A stretch of DNA of 64,000 bases from Actinomycetales bacterium (GCA_002919305.1 PKFB01000024.1:1-64000); one strand, 5' to 3'; numbered from the stretch's first letter, positions 51,350 through 60,316 are shown. Made by a program: numbers and translations. Notes: generated by a model from the letters alone, not told the origin.

Positions 51350-53137
51350 TCAGGAGTAAATCGCCTCGATCTCGTCGGCGTAGCGACTGAGTACCACGTT
51401 CCGCTTGACCTTCAGCGAGGGCGTCATCTCCCCAGTGGCCTCGGAGAAGTCGCGGGGCAGCACCCGGAACACCCGGATCGACTCGGCGCGTGAGACGGCC
51501 TTGTTGGCCTCGTCCACGGCGGACTGGATCTCGGCCAACAGGTCCGGATCCTCGCGCAGGTCGGCCACGGTAGCCTCGGCAGGCTTGCCGTGCTGCTCCT
51601 TCCACTTGGGTAGGGCCTCCTCGTCCACAGTGATCAGGGCCGCGACGAACGGTTTCTTATCTCCGATTACCACACACTGACTGACCAGCGGGTGGGCGCG
51701 GATCCTGTCCTCCAAGACCGCGGGCGCCACGTTCTTACCCGCGGCGGTGACGATGATTTCCTTCTTACGTCCAGTGATCGTAAGGTAGCCCTCGGAGTCC
51801 AACTCACCGATATCGCCGGACAGCAACCAGCCGTCCTTGAATACCTCCGCGGTGGCCGCTTCGTTATTCCAGTAACCGCGGAAGACGTGATCTCCCTTGA
51901 TCATGATCTCACCGTCGTCCGCGATGCGGATCGTTACACCCGGAATCGGACGCCCCACGGTGCCGATCTTGAGGGCGTGTTCCAGGTTCACCGCGGTCAC
52001 CGGCGAGGTCTCTGTCAGACCGTACCCCTCGAACACGGTGACACCGATTCCGCGGAAGAAGTGAGCCAGCCGCGCCCCCAGGGGCGCGCCACCTGAGATC
52101 GCTCGCTCACACCGGCCACCCAGAGCCGCCCGCAGTTTGCGGTAGACCAGCCGGTCGAATATCGCGTGCGCCAAACGCAGCCCCAACCCGGGGCCACCTT
52201 TGTCGAGGGCCTCGCTGTAGGCGATCGCGACCCGCTCGGCGCGGTCGAAGATGGCGCCCCGGCCGCTGGAGTGGGCCCGCTGTTTGGCCGTGTTGTAGAC
52301 CTTCTCGAACACCCGCGGCACCGACAGCAGGAACGTCGGCTGGAACGTCGCGAGTTCGGCGACCAGGTTGGAGGTGTCGGACAGGTGCCCCAGCCGGGCC
52401 CGCGCGTGCACCATACCGACCTGGATGATGCGGGCCAAAGAGTGTGCCAACGGCAGAAACAGCAGCGTAGCGGCGCCTTCATGGAGCAGCGAGGACAGAC
52501 CGGGCAGAGTGTTGTCGATGTCCCAGATCAGGTTGCGGTGCGTCAACACGCACCCTTTGGGACGGCCCGTGGTCCCGGAGGTGTAGATGATGGTGGCGAT
52601 GTCATCGGCTTTCCGGGAGCGACGCCGCTTCTCCACCTCGTCGGGGTCCACCGATTCCCCAGCGGCCGTCAGCTGCCCGACAGCGTCGTTGTCGATCCGC
52701 CATACGTGCTGCAAGCCGGGGAGTCGGTCTCGAACTGAGGTGACGAGATTCTCGTGATGCTCGGTCTCCACGACACAGGCCACCGCGCCCGAATCGGACA
52801 GGATCCACTCCACCTGTTCGGCACTGGAGGTCTCATAGATAGGGACGGTCACCGCGCCTGCCGCCCAAATGGCGTAGTCGATCAGTGTCCACTCGTATCG
52901 GGTCTTGGCCATCAGACCGACCCGGTCGCCGACCCCGACACCAGAAGCGATCAGTCCGCGGGCGACGGCGATCACCTCGTCGCGGAACCGCGCGGTGGTC
53001 ACGTCCTGCCAGCCTTCGGGGGTACGCCGGGAGAACTGTACGGTGTCGGGATACTTTTCGGCGTTGTTCCATACCGGATCGGTGAGATTCGTGTCGTCTG
53101 GGACGATCGCGACCGGGGGGACGGAGAACTCGCGCAC
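51350..53137 (-). CDS. long-chain fatty-acid-CoA ligase (FadD15-like)
   Basis: 595 residues. AMP-binding core motif IYTSGTTGRPKGCVLTHRN at about 190-208; GYGLTETSPVTAVN (motif II), DGWLLSGDIGELDSEGYLTITGRKKEIIVTAAGKNVAP (motifs III-V with the catalytic Lys region) are present. It activates fatty acids to acyl-CoA via acyl-AMP. GTG at 53137 with GAGGAG eight bases upstream. Forty bases before the kinase gene on the same strand, but a separate promoter is possible for each. A fadD at this distance from glk is, as recalled, also seen in Streptomyces. Confidence 0.93.
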   Translation of the reverse strand: MREFSVPPVAIVPDDTNLTDPVWNNAEKYPDTVQFSRRTPEGWQDVTTARFRDEVIAVARGLIASGVGVGDRVGLMAKTRYEWTLIDYAIWAAGAVTVPIYETSSAEQVEWILSDSGAVACVVETEHHENLVTSVRDRLPGLQHVWRIDNDAVGQLTAAGESVDPDEVEKRRRSRKADDIATIIYTSGTTGRPKGCVLTHRNLIWDIDNTLPGLSSLLHEGAATLLFLPLAHSLARIIQVGMVHARARLGHLSDTSNLVAELATFQPTFLLSVPRVFEKVYNTAKQRAHSSGRGAIFDRAERVAIAYSEALDKGGPGLGLRLAHAIFDRLVYRKLRAALGGRCERAISGGAPLGARLAHFFRGIGVTVFEGYGLTETSPVTAVNLEHALKIGTVGRPIPGVTIRIADDGEIMIKGDHVFRGYWNNEAATAEVFKDGWLLSGDIGELDSEGYLTITGRKKEIIVTAAGKNVAPAVLEDRIRAHPLVSQCVVIGDKKPFVAALITVDEEALPKWKEQHGKPAEATVADLREDPDLLAEIQSAVDEANKAVSRAESIRVFRVLPRDFSEATGEMTPSLKVKRNVVLSRYADEIEAIYS

Positions 53138-53202
53138 GACTGCACTCCTCGCGCTCGCGCCTCCAGGCGTGCGGTGGCCTGTCTGGTTCGCTTTATCTTC
53201 CG

Positions 53203-53242
53203 TTTTTTCGCTTTTTTGGTTCCCGGCCGGTTCACCGGCCGG
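53203..53242. promoter_or_regulatory. phased A-tracts and GC hairpin upstream of fadD
   Basis: Two T6 runs (53203-53208 and 53212-53217, A-tracts on the fadD strand) nine bases apart are followed by CCGGCCGG-TTCA-CCGGCCGG (53223-53242), a perfect 8-bp hairpin. They lie in the 190-bp gap between divergent genes, 65-105 bases from the fadD start. The A-tracts could act as a curved UP-like element. Confidence 0.35.
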
Positions 53243-53327
53243 TTACCTGTGTGATGGGGGGCGATAGAGAACTTACTCGTTGAGTGTGCCCTGTGAATGG
53301 GACGCTGAACAGACACGCTGATCAGAT

Positions 53328-53741
53328 ATGACCTGGCAGGCTGACCCGGTGACCGGGATCAACGTGGTGGATGAGTGGTATTTCGCGGTCTCGCCCGCCG
53401 TCGCGGCGGCCCGATTGGGGAGGTTGAGCTTCGCACGCGCGCTTTGGCCGGATTTAGCGCTGTCGATCAGTGAGTACCGGGGTCTGGAGGGGATACGCCT
53501 GCTGGTGCACGCCCCGTGGAAAGGCACCGCCGAGATCTGGTTGGAGGCGTGTGGGGACGGGGTGATCGTGCACACCTACCTCCGCGTCACTCCACCCCGG
53601 CCGGAGTGGGCCACGCCCCGTCGACTTCGCCGAGAGGCCCAGCGGCGGAGCCGGTACGCCCGGCGGGTGCTGTGGTGTACCAGGGACATCCTGGAGCGGG
53701 ACCGGCGACCCGGCGAGCCAGCGGTGGCGGGGCCAGCGTGA
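53328..53741 (+). CDS. SRPBCC-superfamily protein (polyketide-cyclase-like)
   Basis: 137 residues. The pattern VTGINVVDEWYFAVSPAVAAARL, then WPDLALSISEYRGLEGIRLLV, GTAEIWLEACGDGVIVHTYL and a C-terminal basic helix (RRLRREAQRRSRYARRVLWCTRDILERDRR) matches a conserved actinobacterial family with the START/Bet v1-like lipid-binding fold. ATG at 53328. It precedes a second SRPBCC gene by 19 bases; a role in lipid or hydrophobic-ligand binding is inferred from the fold only. Confidence 0.8.
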   Translation: MTWQADPVTGINVVDEWYFAVSPAVAAARLGRLSFARALWPDLALSISEYRGLEGIRLLVHAPWKGTAEIWLEACGDGVIVHTYLRVTPPRPEWATPRRLRREAQRRSRYARRVLWCTRDILERDRRPGEPAVAGPA

Positions 53742-53760
53742 GAAGGTAGCCTCAGCGACC

Positions 53761-54216
53761 ATGGCGGATTCCTCGATCCAGTCCATCGTTGTGGCCGCGC
53801 CCCCATCCGAGGTGGCCGCGGTGATCACCGATTTTCGGCGCTACCCCGAATGGGTGTCAGCGGTGAAGAGCGTTGAGGTGATCGAGGAGTATGAGGACGG
53901 GTACGCGTCTGAAGTGAGCTTCGTGCTCGACGCTGGGGTCCTCAAGGACTCCTACACCTTGCGGTACACCTATTCGAACGATCACAGGCGTATCGAGTGG
54001 ACCCTGGCTGAGAGCTCCCAGATCCAGAAGGCCCAGCGCGGCTCTTACGACATCCAGGCCAACAGCGACGGCACCAGCACGGTGGTCTATGAGCTGTCGG
54101 TGGAGCTGGCCATCCCGATGCTGGGGATGCTGCGCCGCAAGGCCGAGAAGATGATCATGGATACCGCGCTGAAGGAGCTCAAGAAACGGGTAGAGAGCCT
54201 CACCGGCCCCAACTGA
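53761..54216 (+). CDS. SRPBCC-superfamily protein (cyclase/dehydrase-like)
   Basis: 151 residues. ATG at 53761. MADSSIQSIVVAAPPSEVAAVITDFRRYPEWVSAVKSVEVIEE is the standard opening of the CoxG/polyketide-cyclase group, followed by SYTLRYTYSNDHRRIEWTL and a C-terminal amphipathic helix (LRRKAEKMIMDTALKELKKRV). Highly conserved beside glucokinase genes in actinobacteria, as recalled. Likely binds a lipid or polyketide-like ligand; no catalytic residues evident. Same strand and probably same transcript as its neighbours. Confidence 0.87.
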   Translation: MADSSIQSIVVAAPPSEVAAVITDFRRYPEWVSAVKSVEVIEEYEDGYASEVSFVLDAGVLKDSYTLRYTYSNDHRRIEWTLAESSQIQKAQRGSYDIQANSDGTSTVVYELSVELAIPMLGMLRRKAEKMIMDTALKELKKRVESLTGPN

Positions 54217-54274
54217 ACCGATTCGGACCCAACACGACCCCCTGCCGGCCGTGAATAATGCTCTCTGAGCGGAG

Positions 54275-54952
54275 ATGGAGCACGGCAGGGGGGCGAGGTC
54301 CTTGGGTTCCGGATCGGGGGGTCACGACGGCGCGTGGTCCCGAAGAGACGATGTCGCGTCGGTCCGTGAAGAGGCGGAGCGGCTAGTCAGCACCGTTCTC
54401 GCCATGGCCTCGCTGGCCGCCAAGAGCCTCGGAGAGCGCTACGCACCGACCAGCACCAACGGTGAGGTGTCCTGTGCCTGTCCGCTGTGCCGGATCATCG
54501 CCGCCGTGCGTGAGCCGCAGCCGGCGTTCGCGGCCGAGTTGGCTACCGCCGTCGGAGACGTAGCGGCGGGGGTGGCGGGTATCCTGCGTACCCTGTCCGA
54601 CCCGGCCGGCCACCGACGGTCGGAGACCACAGCGTCGTCGACATCGGCTTCCCACGACGAGCCTGACTGGCTCACCACGTTGGGGACACTGACCGACATG
54701 GCCAGTCTGGCCTGGCGGTTGGCCCGTCCCGCCGGACGTTCCCAGGAGCGTTCCGACACGGGCACGTCCGACCCGTGGCGTACCGCCACCCGGCAGGAGC
54801 CGGCCCGGGAGGAGCACGCCCCGGACCCGTGGCGTGCCGCCACGCGCGCCCAGTCCGCCCGGAACAGCGGCGGAGCCAGGGGCGGGGAGGACATCGTCGA
54901 CGCCGAGGTGGTCTCGGTCCCGCGGGATGACGCGGGGCCGGCGAGTGGATAG
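54275..54952 (+). CDS. hypothetical protein upstream of glucokinase (SCO2127-like position)
   Basis: 225 residues. The ordered part is residues ~25-110: VREEAERLVSTVLAMASLAA, then CACPLCRIIAAVRE (two or three Cys in a C-x-C-P-x-C arrangement, possibly metal binding) and AFAAELATAVGDVAAGVAGILRTL. The rest is disordered, with two near-identical DPWRTATR/DPWRAATR stretches. A gene of this type upstream of glkA in Streptomyces (SCO2127) has been linked to glucose-kinase function; equivalence here is by position and is tentative. Start at ATG 54275 is weakly supported. Confidence 0.68.
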   Translation: MEHGRGARSLGSGSGGHDGAWSRRDDVASVREEAERLVSTVLAMASLAAKSLGERYAPTSTNGEVSCACPLCRIIAAVREPQPAFAAELATAVGDVAAGVAGILRTLSDPAGHRRSETTASSTSASHDEPDWLTTLGTLTDMASLAWRLARPAGRSQERSDTGTSDPWRTATRQEPAREEHAPDPWRAATRAQSARNSGGARGGEDIVDAEVVSVPRDDAGPASG

Positions 54953-55126
54953 CCACCGGACGGCTCCCGGTGGGTAGCTTCCCGGTGGCGTCCAGGTGTG
55001 GGACGGTCCCATCGGCGGGCTCCACCGGCCACCACACCGGCGAGCGTCGCTGACGCCGCTTGTCCGGGTCTGGAGATTGTGGGATGCGGCCGCCGTGAGC
55101 GGTCATCAATGCGGAGGGGAGAGGGC

Positions 55127-56071
55127 GTGACACTGACAATCGGTGTCGACGTCGGAGGCACCAAGGTGCTGGGCGGGGTCGTCGATCCTGAGGGGAAACT
55201 GCTGGCGTGGACTCGCCGGAACACCCCGGCCCACGATGTCTCCCAGACGCTGGAGATGATCGTGGATGTCGTACGCGAGCTGGCCGCTAAACACGAAGTG
55301 GAGGCGGTTGGAGTCGGCGCGGCGGGCTGGATCGACGCCGAGCGCTCCAACGTGCTGTTCGCTCCCAACCTGGCCTGGCGGAATGAGCCACTGCGGGACG
55401 CGGTCGCCAGCGTGGTCGGATTACCGGTCGTGGTCGAAAACGACGCCAACGTCGCGGCCTGGGCTGAGTTCCAGTTCGGCGCCGCCCGGGACGCCCACAC
55501 CAGCCTGCTGCTGACGATAGGCACCGGAATCGGAGGCGGGATCGTCCTCAACGGTGAGCTGGTGCGGGGCGCCCACGGGATCGCCGCGGAATTCGGGCAC
55601 ATGTTGGCGGTCCCCGACGGCCATCCGTGCGGCTGTGGGCGACGCGGCTGCCTGGAGCAGTACACCAGCGGCTCGGCCCTGGTACGGGAGGCCCAGATCC
55701 TGGCCAAGAACAACCCCGACTCCGCCCGGATCTTGCTGGAGCTCGCCGGTGGTGATCCCGGCCGGATCGACGGCCCCATGGTCACCCAGGCGGCGCAGCA
55801 GGGCGACAACGCCGCGCTGGCTGCCTTCATCGAGATCGGTACCTGGCTGGGCATCGGCATGGCGGATCTGGTGCAGATTCTGGACCCGCAGGTGATCGTG
55901 GTCGGCGGTGGCGTGATCGATGCCGGTGACCTGCTGCTGGCGCCAGCGCGGACGGCCTACACCCAGTCATTGGCGCAGCGGGCCCGTCTGGCGGTCGCCG
56001 AGATCCGCCCAGCTGAACTGGGGCCACGGGCCGGGGTGATCGGAGCAGCTGATCTAGCACGGCGACGGTGA
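55127..56071 (+). CDS. glkA: ROK-family glucokinase
   Basis: 314 residues. GTG at 55127 with GGAGGGGAGAG just upstream, preferred over ATG 55109. ATP-binding GVDVGGTKVLGGVV at the N-terminus; VVENDANVAAWAEF with the catalytic Asp; GTGIGGGIVLNGELVRGAHGIAAEFGHM and the zinc-binding CGCGRRGCLEQY are the ROK signatures. Phosphorylates glucose with ATP; in Streptomyces the orthologue also mediates carbon catabolite repression. Seven bases before the EEP gene, probably one operon. Confidence 0.93.
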   Translation: MTLTIGVDVGGTKVLGGVVDPEGKLLAWTRRNTPAHDVSQTLEMIVDVVRELAAKHEVEAVGVGAAGWIDAERSNVLFAPNLAWRNEPLRDAVASVVGLPVVVENDANVAAWAEFQFGAARDAHTSLLLTIGTGIGGGIVLNGELVRGAHGIAAEFGHMLAVPDGHPCGCGRRGCLEQYTSGSALVREAQILAKNNPDSARILLELAGGDPGRIDGPMVTQAAQQGDNAALAAFIEIGTWLGIGMADLVQILDPQVIVVGGGVIDAGDLLLAPARTAYTQSLAQRARLAVAEIRPAELGPRAGVIGAADLARRR

Positions 56072-56077
56072 GGGGCG

Positions 56078-56749
56078 ATGCCTGTCCCTGTACGAGTGCT
56101 CACTTACAACGTGCACGGGCTGCGGGATGACGTGGCGGCTCTCAGCACACTGGTCCGCTCCCTGAAGCCGGACGCGGTGATGGTCCAGGAGGCCCCGTGG
56201 CGGCTGCGGTGGCGGTTTCGATGCGCTGACCTGGCGCGCCGGTGTGGACTGCTTGTCGCCTCCGGGGGCCAGCCCGCGCTCGGGAATCTGATCATGGTCA
56301 GTCAGCGGCTCCAGGTCCGCCGGGCCTGGAGCGTCCGCTTCCCGCTGCGGCCAGGGCATCACCTGCGGGGCGCGGCGTTCGCCCACTGCCGGGTGGTCGG
56401 CGCGGAGTTCATTGTGGTCGGCTCCCACCTGTCCACCGACCCCACCGTGCGGGCGGAGCAAGCCGTGCAGCTGCGGGCCGCCGTGGAGAAGCTGGACGGG
56501 GCCGTCATCCTGGGGGTGGACCTCAACGAGCCGCCAGGGCAACCTGCGTACCGAGAACTCGTGACCGCGATGACCGATGCAGGCGGTGACAGCCAAACGC
56601 CCACCTTCAGCGCCACCTCGCCGCGGCGCCGGATCGACATGGTCTTCACCGCCGGCCCGGTACGGGTCCGCGACTACCAGGTGATCGACACCCCGCAGGC
56701 GCGGCGGGCCAGTGACCATCTGCCGGTCCTCGCCGACCTTGAGGTGTGA
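56078..56749 (+). CDS. endonuclease/exonuclease/phosphatase family protein
   Basis: 223 residues. ATG at 56078 with AGGGG upstream. EEP motifs in order: LTYNVHGL (Asn), VQEAPW (Glu metal ligand), VGSHLSTDP (His), GVDLNEPPG (Asp-x-Asn) and RRIDMVF then ASDHLPVLADLEV (Asp-His). All catalytic residues are present, so hydrolysis of a phosphodiester or phosphomonoester is likely; substrate unknown. Overlap-free tail of the glucokinase operon, followed by a strong hairpin. Confidence 0.9.
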   Translation: MPVPVRVLTYNVHGLRDDVAALSTLVRSLKPDAVMVQEAPWRLRWRFRCADLARRCGLLVASGGQPALGNLIMVSQRLQVRRAWSVRFPLRPGHHLRGAAFAHCRVVGAEFIVVGSHLSTDPTVRAEQAVQLRAAVEKLDGAVILGVDLNEPPGQPAYRELVTAMTDAGGDSQTPTFSATSPRRRIDMVFTAGPVRVRDYQVIDTPQARRASDHLPVLADLEV

Positions 56750-56772
56750 GCGGGCCCGTGACAGCGGGGTAA

Positions 56773-56796
56773 CCGGGCCGGCGCACGCCGGCCCGG
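56773..56796. terminator. bidirectional terminator hairpin
   Basis: CCGGGCCGGCG (56773-56783) and CGCCGGCCCGG (56786-56796), perfect 11 bp, between the convergent EEP gene and the 89-aa gene. Confidence 0.8.
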
Positions 56797-56803
56797 CAAG
56801 ACG

Positions 56804-57073
56804 TCAACGAAGCCGCCCCAGCGAAGGGCGAACGATACGGACTGCGGCCAACCAACGCTCCAAAGGCAGGGAACGACCCCGCACCGCCGCCGTAGCGGCG
56901 TCCTGCAACACAGAATCGGGGACCTCGCCGAGCAGCCTCACCTCAGGGCGGGCGAGGAACGCCGCAACGTCCTCCGGATCCCGGGACTCAGGATCGGTGC
57001 CGGTGAGCTGACACCACAACAGGTGGATCTCCTCGGCGCGGGTCCGTGCGTCGCGGGTGAGAGCGACCGGCAT
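56804..57073 (-). CDS. hypothetical protein, 89 aa
   Basis: ATG at 57073 with CGGAGG six bases upstream decides the start (a GTG one codon earlier is also open). The small helical protein (TRDARTRAEEIHLLWCQLTG, DPEDVAAFLARPEVRLLG, LQDAATAAVRGRSLPLERWL) has no recognised domain. Conservation in actinobacteria is plausible from its helix-rich regular pattern, but I cannot name a family. Confidence 0.65.
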   Translation of the reverse strand: MPVALTRDARTRAEEIHLLWCQLTGTDPESRDPEDVAAFLARPEVRLLGEVPDSVLQDAATAAVRGRSLPLERWLAAVRIVRPSLGRLR

Positions 57074-57469
57074 CACACACCTCCGTCACGGTCGACGTGC
57101 TTCAGCTTCGCAGTTCGGGGCTACAGGTTCTCCACTGTCAGATGACGACTCGGCGACGATTCCAGGGCGGACCACGCCGGCCCCGGACTAGACAACACAC
57201 GCGGGGAGGCCGAGGATTCGGCAGATACGACAGGCGCGGGAGCGTCGTTCAGGACTCGTCCCCCGCGGCGTCGTGCTCAGCGACAGTCCAGGGTTCTGAA
57301 TAATGCTCCCGGTACCGAAACAGGCTATCCACGCGATCAGGCTCCTTCCGTACCATGCCCAGGCATTGAACCTGACCGGTCCGTGTCCGGCGCGCGGCGC
57401 GCTGGGCGGCCCGTGACGGGCCGGCGCCGGACAGGTACGGTGGGCGCGCCAGCGAGGGAGGTACGCCGA
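57074..57469. other. intergenic region upstream of the flavin monooxygenase
   Basis: 396 bases between divergent genes. Short open frames occur but lack ribosome sites. A T-arm-like hairpin (CAGGTTCAATGCCTG on the minus strand near 57360) is not accompanied by any other tRNA element. GC-rich inverted stretches at 57395-57430 (GGCGCGCGGCGCGC, GGCCCGTGACGGGCC) could be a hairpin. Presumably carries both promoters. Confidence 0.4.
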
Positions 57470-58921
57470 GTGAGTTACGGCGACGTCGGTGTCGATGCGG
57501 GGTGGACCACGTCCACATGGGAGCGGACGGTCGATCCCGCCCCGCAGGGCCCGGATGATCAGGAATTCGATCTCGAGGTCCAGGACGTCTACGACCGGGG
57601 CGATGCGGTATGCGTCATCGGGGCGGGCTCGAGCGGCCTGGCCGCGGTCAAGAACCTCATCGAACACGGCTTCGCTGTGGACTGTTACGAACGGGACACC
57701 GGGGTGGGGGGTGCGTGGAACCGGCGGCACGACCGCAGCCCGGTCTACGCCAACACCCACTTGGTGACCAGCAAGCCGCTCACCCAGTACCCTGATTTCC
57801 CGATCCCCGACCACTGGCCGGACTACCCGCACCACTCGCGTCTGGTGGAGTATCTGGAGCGGTACGCCGACCACTTCGGGCTGCGGGAGCACATCTGGTT
57901 CGGTACCGAGGTGGTTCGTCTGGAGCCGGTCGGGGACGGCCGCTGGCACGTGATGATCCGCGCCCAGGGCAGCCGAAAGGCCCGGGTGTTGCGGTACGCC
58001 GCTGTGGTGATCGCCAACGGTCACAACTGGCATCCCAACATGCCTGACTACCCCGGGCAGCACGAATTCCTCGGACAGTTGATGCATTCCTCGGCCTACA
58101 CGGACGGGTCGATCCTGCGGGACCGCAAGGTGCTGGTCGTCGGGTCCGGGGATAGCGGGACAGACATCGCGGTGGAAGCCGCTCAGCAGGCCCGTAAAAC
58201 CTGGCATTCCAGTCGACGGGGCTACTGGTACACCCCCAAGTACCTGCTAGGGCGTCCGGCCGACCGGGTCCGCGACATGTTGTGGGCGCTGCGGATTCCT
58301 CTGTGGCTGCGGCAGCGGATCATCCAGCTGTTGATCCGGCTGACTTTGGGCAAACACGAACGGGTCGGCCTACCGCGTCCTGAGCACAAGGTGTTCGCCA
58401 GCCACCCGGTCGTCAACAGTCAGCTGATCCACCACATTCAGCACGGCGACATCGAACCGCGGCCGGACATCGCACGGTTCGTCGGTGATCTGGTGTACTT
58501 CACCGACGGCTCCTTCGCCGACCCTGACATCGTCGTGTTCGCCACCGGGTACCAGCCCCGGTTTGAGTTCATCGACGTCCGGCATCTCAACGCCGGCTCC
58601 GATGGGTTACCAAATCTCTACCTCAACATCTTCACGCCGGTTCACCAGACCCTGTTCGTTGCCGGGCTGATCCAAAGCGACTCGGGCCACTTCTCCTTGG
58701 TGCACTGGCAGACCGTGGCGATCGCTCAGTGGTTGCGGGTTCGCCGTGAGGCCCCGGACCGGGCCGCGAAGTTCTGGCCCAGGGTAGGGACCGAGGCCGA
58801 GCGGCGCTGGACCGTCACCAAGATGATCGACACGCCGCGTCACCGATACGAGGTGAGCCACCACATCTACCTGCGTGCACTGGAGCGGGTTATCAACGAA
58901 CTGGAAGGTAGCAAGCCTTAG
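57470..58921 (+). CDS. flavin-containing monooxygenase
   Basis: 483 residues. GTG at 57470 with GAGGGAGG upstream. A 40-residue N-terminal extension precedes the FAD motif CVIGAGSSGLAAVKNL; EHGFAVDCYERDTGVGGAW continues it; VLVVGSGDSGTDIAVEAA is the NADPH Rossmann motif, and between them FLGQLMHSSAY is the FMO fingerprint (FxGxxxHxxxY). DPDIVVFATGYQPRF is the ATG-containing linker. It inserts oxygen into nucleophilic N or S compounds or carries out Baeyer-Villiger oxidation; substrate unknown. Followed by a hydrolase-fold gene on the same strand. Confidence 0.9.
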   Translation: MSYGDVGVDAGWTTSTWERTVDPAPQGPDDQEFDLEVQDVYDRGDAVCVIGAGSSGLAAVKNLIEHGFAVDCYERDTGVGGAWNRRHDRSPVYANTHLVTSKPLTQYPDFPIPDHWPDYPHHSRLVEYLERYADHFGLREHIWFGTEVVRLEPVGDGRWHVMIRAQGSRKARVLRYAAVVIANGHNWHPNMPDYPGQHEFLGQLMHSSAYTDGSILRDRKVLVVGSGDSGTDIAVEAAQQARKTWHSSRRGYWYTPKYLLGRPADRVRDMLWALRIPLWLRQRIIQLLIRLTLGKHERVGLPRPEHKVFASHPVVNSQLIHHIQHGDIEPRPDIARFVGDLVYFTDGSFADPDIVVFATGYQPRFEFIDVRHLNAGSDGLPNLYLNIFTPVHQTLFVAGLIQSDSGHFSLVHWQTVAIAQWLRVRREAPDRAAKFWPRVGTEAERRWTVTKMIDTPRHRYEVSHHIYLRALERVINELEGSKP

Positions 58922-58998
58922 GCCTCGGCGCCGGGAGTTGCCCCGGATCCCGCACAGGGCTGTGACCAGCCAGCAGACGAGACGAAGGCGTGGGAAAC

Positions 58999-59889
58999 AT
59001 GTCCACTCTGACGAGGACGAGCAATCGACCGGGCCGACAGGTCCGGACCCGCGTGGTGCGGCCCCTGGACTGGGCGCTGCCTCCGGCTCCGGTGCGTCGC
59101 GAAGTGCTCAGCGAGCTTCCCGAGGAGGAGACCGGTCGACCACCCCTGCTGTTTGTGCCGGGCCTGCGGCACGCCGCCTGGTGCTATGCCGAGCACTGGC
59201 TGGCCCGCGCCGCGGCCCGCGGCTATCCCGCCTACGCCGTGAGCCTGCGCGGCCACGGGGCCAGTGGCCGGGCGCGGCGTCGACACACCACACTGCGGGC
59301 GTACACCCATGACGTCCAGCAGGTCGCCGCGTCGCTGCCGCGTCAGGCGGTGCTGATCGGCCACGGGCTCGGCGGCGCCGTCGTGGCGCGGGCTCTGACG
59401 CGGTACCCGGCGCGCGCCGGTGTCCTGGTGGCGCCCGTACTGAGCGGATGGCGTGTCTTTGGGCGCGCTCTGCTGCGTAACCCGTTCGGGACCCTGCCGG
59501 GGTTGATCGGCGGTGGGGTCCGGTTGAGTGCGGGGCAGCTGTTTAGCCGTCGCCTGGACCCGGAACTGGCGCGTCGGTACCGGTCCCGACTGGACCGCTC
59601 AGCCGCGATACCGCAGTACCAGGCCGTGCTGCAGCGTTGGCAGGGCCTGCCGATCGCCGGCGCGCCTGTGCTGGTCGTGGGAAGCCCGGACGACAAGATC
59701 GTCAGTCTGCGGGCGCTGCGGGCCGCGGCCGAACTGTACGGCACCGAGCCGCTGCTGTTCCCGGGTATGGGGCACGACATGATGCTCGACGAGGGGTGGG
59801 CGGAGCCGATCGACGCCATCCTGGACTGGCTCGACAAGACGCTTCCGCAGCCGACGCAGGCTAGCGAGGCGAGCAGTCTGCACTACTGA
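58999..59889 (+). CDS. alpha/beta-hydrolase-fold protein lacking the nucleophilic serine
   Basis: 296 residues. ATG at 58999 with GGGAAAC upstream (GTG 58990 also open). The fold is clear: LLFVPGLRHAAWCYAEHW (oxyanion strand), VSLRGHGASG, then the nucleophile elbow, which reads IGHGLGG: Gly123 where Ser, Cys or Asp is expected. The acid (SPDD at 229-232) and the His (GMGHDMM, His259) are kept. Either it is a non-catalytic binding protein or it uses another residue. It follows the flavin monooxygenase by about 77 bases on the same strand, so both may work on one substrate. Confidence 0.82.
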   Translation: MSTLTRTSNRPGRQVRTRVVRPLDWALPPAPVRREVLSELPEEETGRPPLLFVPGLRHAAWCYAEHWLARAAARGYPAYAVSLRGHGASGRARRRHTTLRAYTHDVQQVAASLPRQAVLIGHGLGGAVVARALTRYPARAGVLVAPVLSGWRVFGRALLRNPFGTLPGLIGGGVRLSAGQLFSRRLDPELARRYRSRLDRSAAIPQYQAVLQRWQGLPIAGAPVLVVGSPDDKIVSLRALRAAAELYGTEPLLFPGMGHDMMLDEGWAEPIDAILDWLDKTLPQPTQASEASSLHY

Positions 59890-60008
59890 CCCTGGTACGC
59901 CGAAGCAACGGTCGAGCCCGCGTCGCTTCCCCACGGCCGGCCCTGTGAGGCCTGAGGGTCGGCTTCGCCGCCGTGGCGTTAACCCGACCCGTGGACATGG
60001 CGAGACAC

Positions 60009-60039
60009 GCTGCGGGGCGGCACGCCACCGCCCCGCAGC
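60009..60039 (+). terminator. terminator hairpin after the hydrolase-fold gene
   Basis: GCTGCGGGGCGG (60009-60020) and CCGCCCCGCAGC (60028-60039), perfect 12 bp with a seven-base loop, 120 bases after the stop. Confidence 0.65.
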
Positions 60040-60063
60040 GATCGATTCCAGCGGCGGGCGACC

Positions 60064-60246
60064 GTGACCGTCACCGGGGTGCTCCTGCCTCTGTGGGCCG
60101 TCCACTGGAAAGCCGGGCAAGTATTTGAGACGTATCTCAGTGGACTGCTTTGTGTCAGAAGTGTGGATGGCAATGTTTATGTGATGTACCCACCTGAGTG
60201 GTGGGCGTCACAATATTTATCGATCTTTAAGGAATTTGGCTTTTGA
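60064..60246 (+). pseudogene. short open frame, possible gene fragment (60 aa)
   Basis: From GTG 60064; the second half (YLSGLLCVRSVDGNVYVMYP, then PEWWASQYLSIFKEFGF) has protein-like composition although the DNA is AT-rich there, while the first half is ordinary high-GC sequence. No ribosome site. It may be the C-terminal scrap of an acquired gene; it may equally be chance. Confidence 0.25.
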
Positions 60247-60316
60247 TTGACGGTCGCTATGCCCCTATCGACATTCAGGGTGTCGGTGTTCAGCTGCGTT
60301 GGATCGAGGGGTAGTA

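Noticed and set aside
57340..57385. tRNA-like T-arm on the minus strand (CAGG-TTCAATG-CCTG)
   Set aside because: No matching acceptor, anticodon or D arm can be built around it.
57188..58207. 339-codon minus-strand open frame opposite the flavin monooxygenase
   Set aside because: It is the antisense shadow of a gene with complete FAD, NADPH and FMO motifs and has no recognisable domain.
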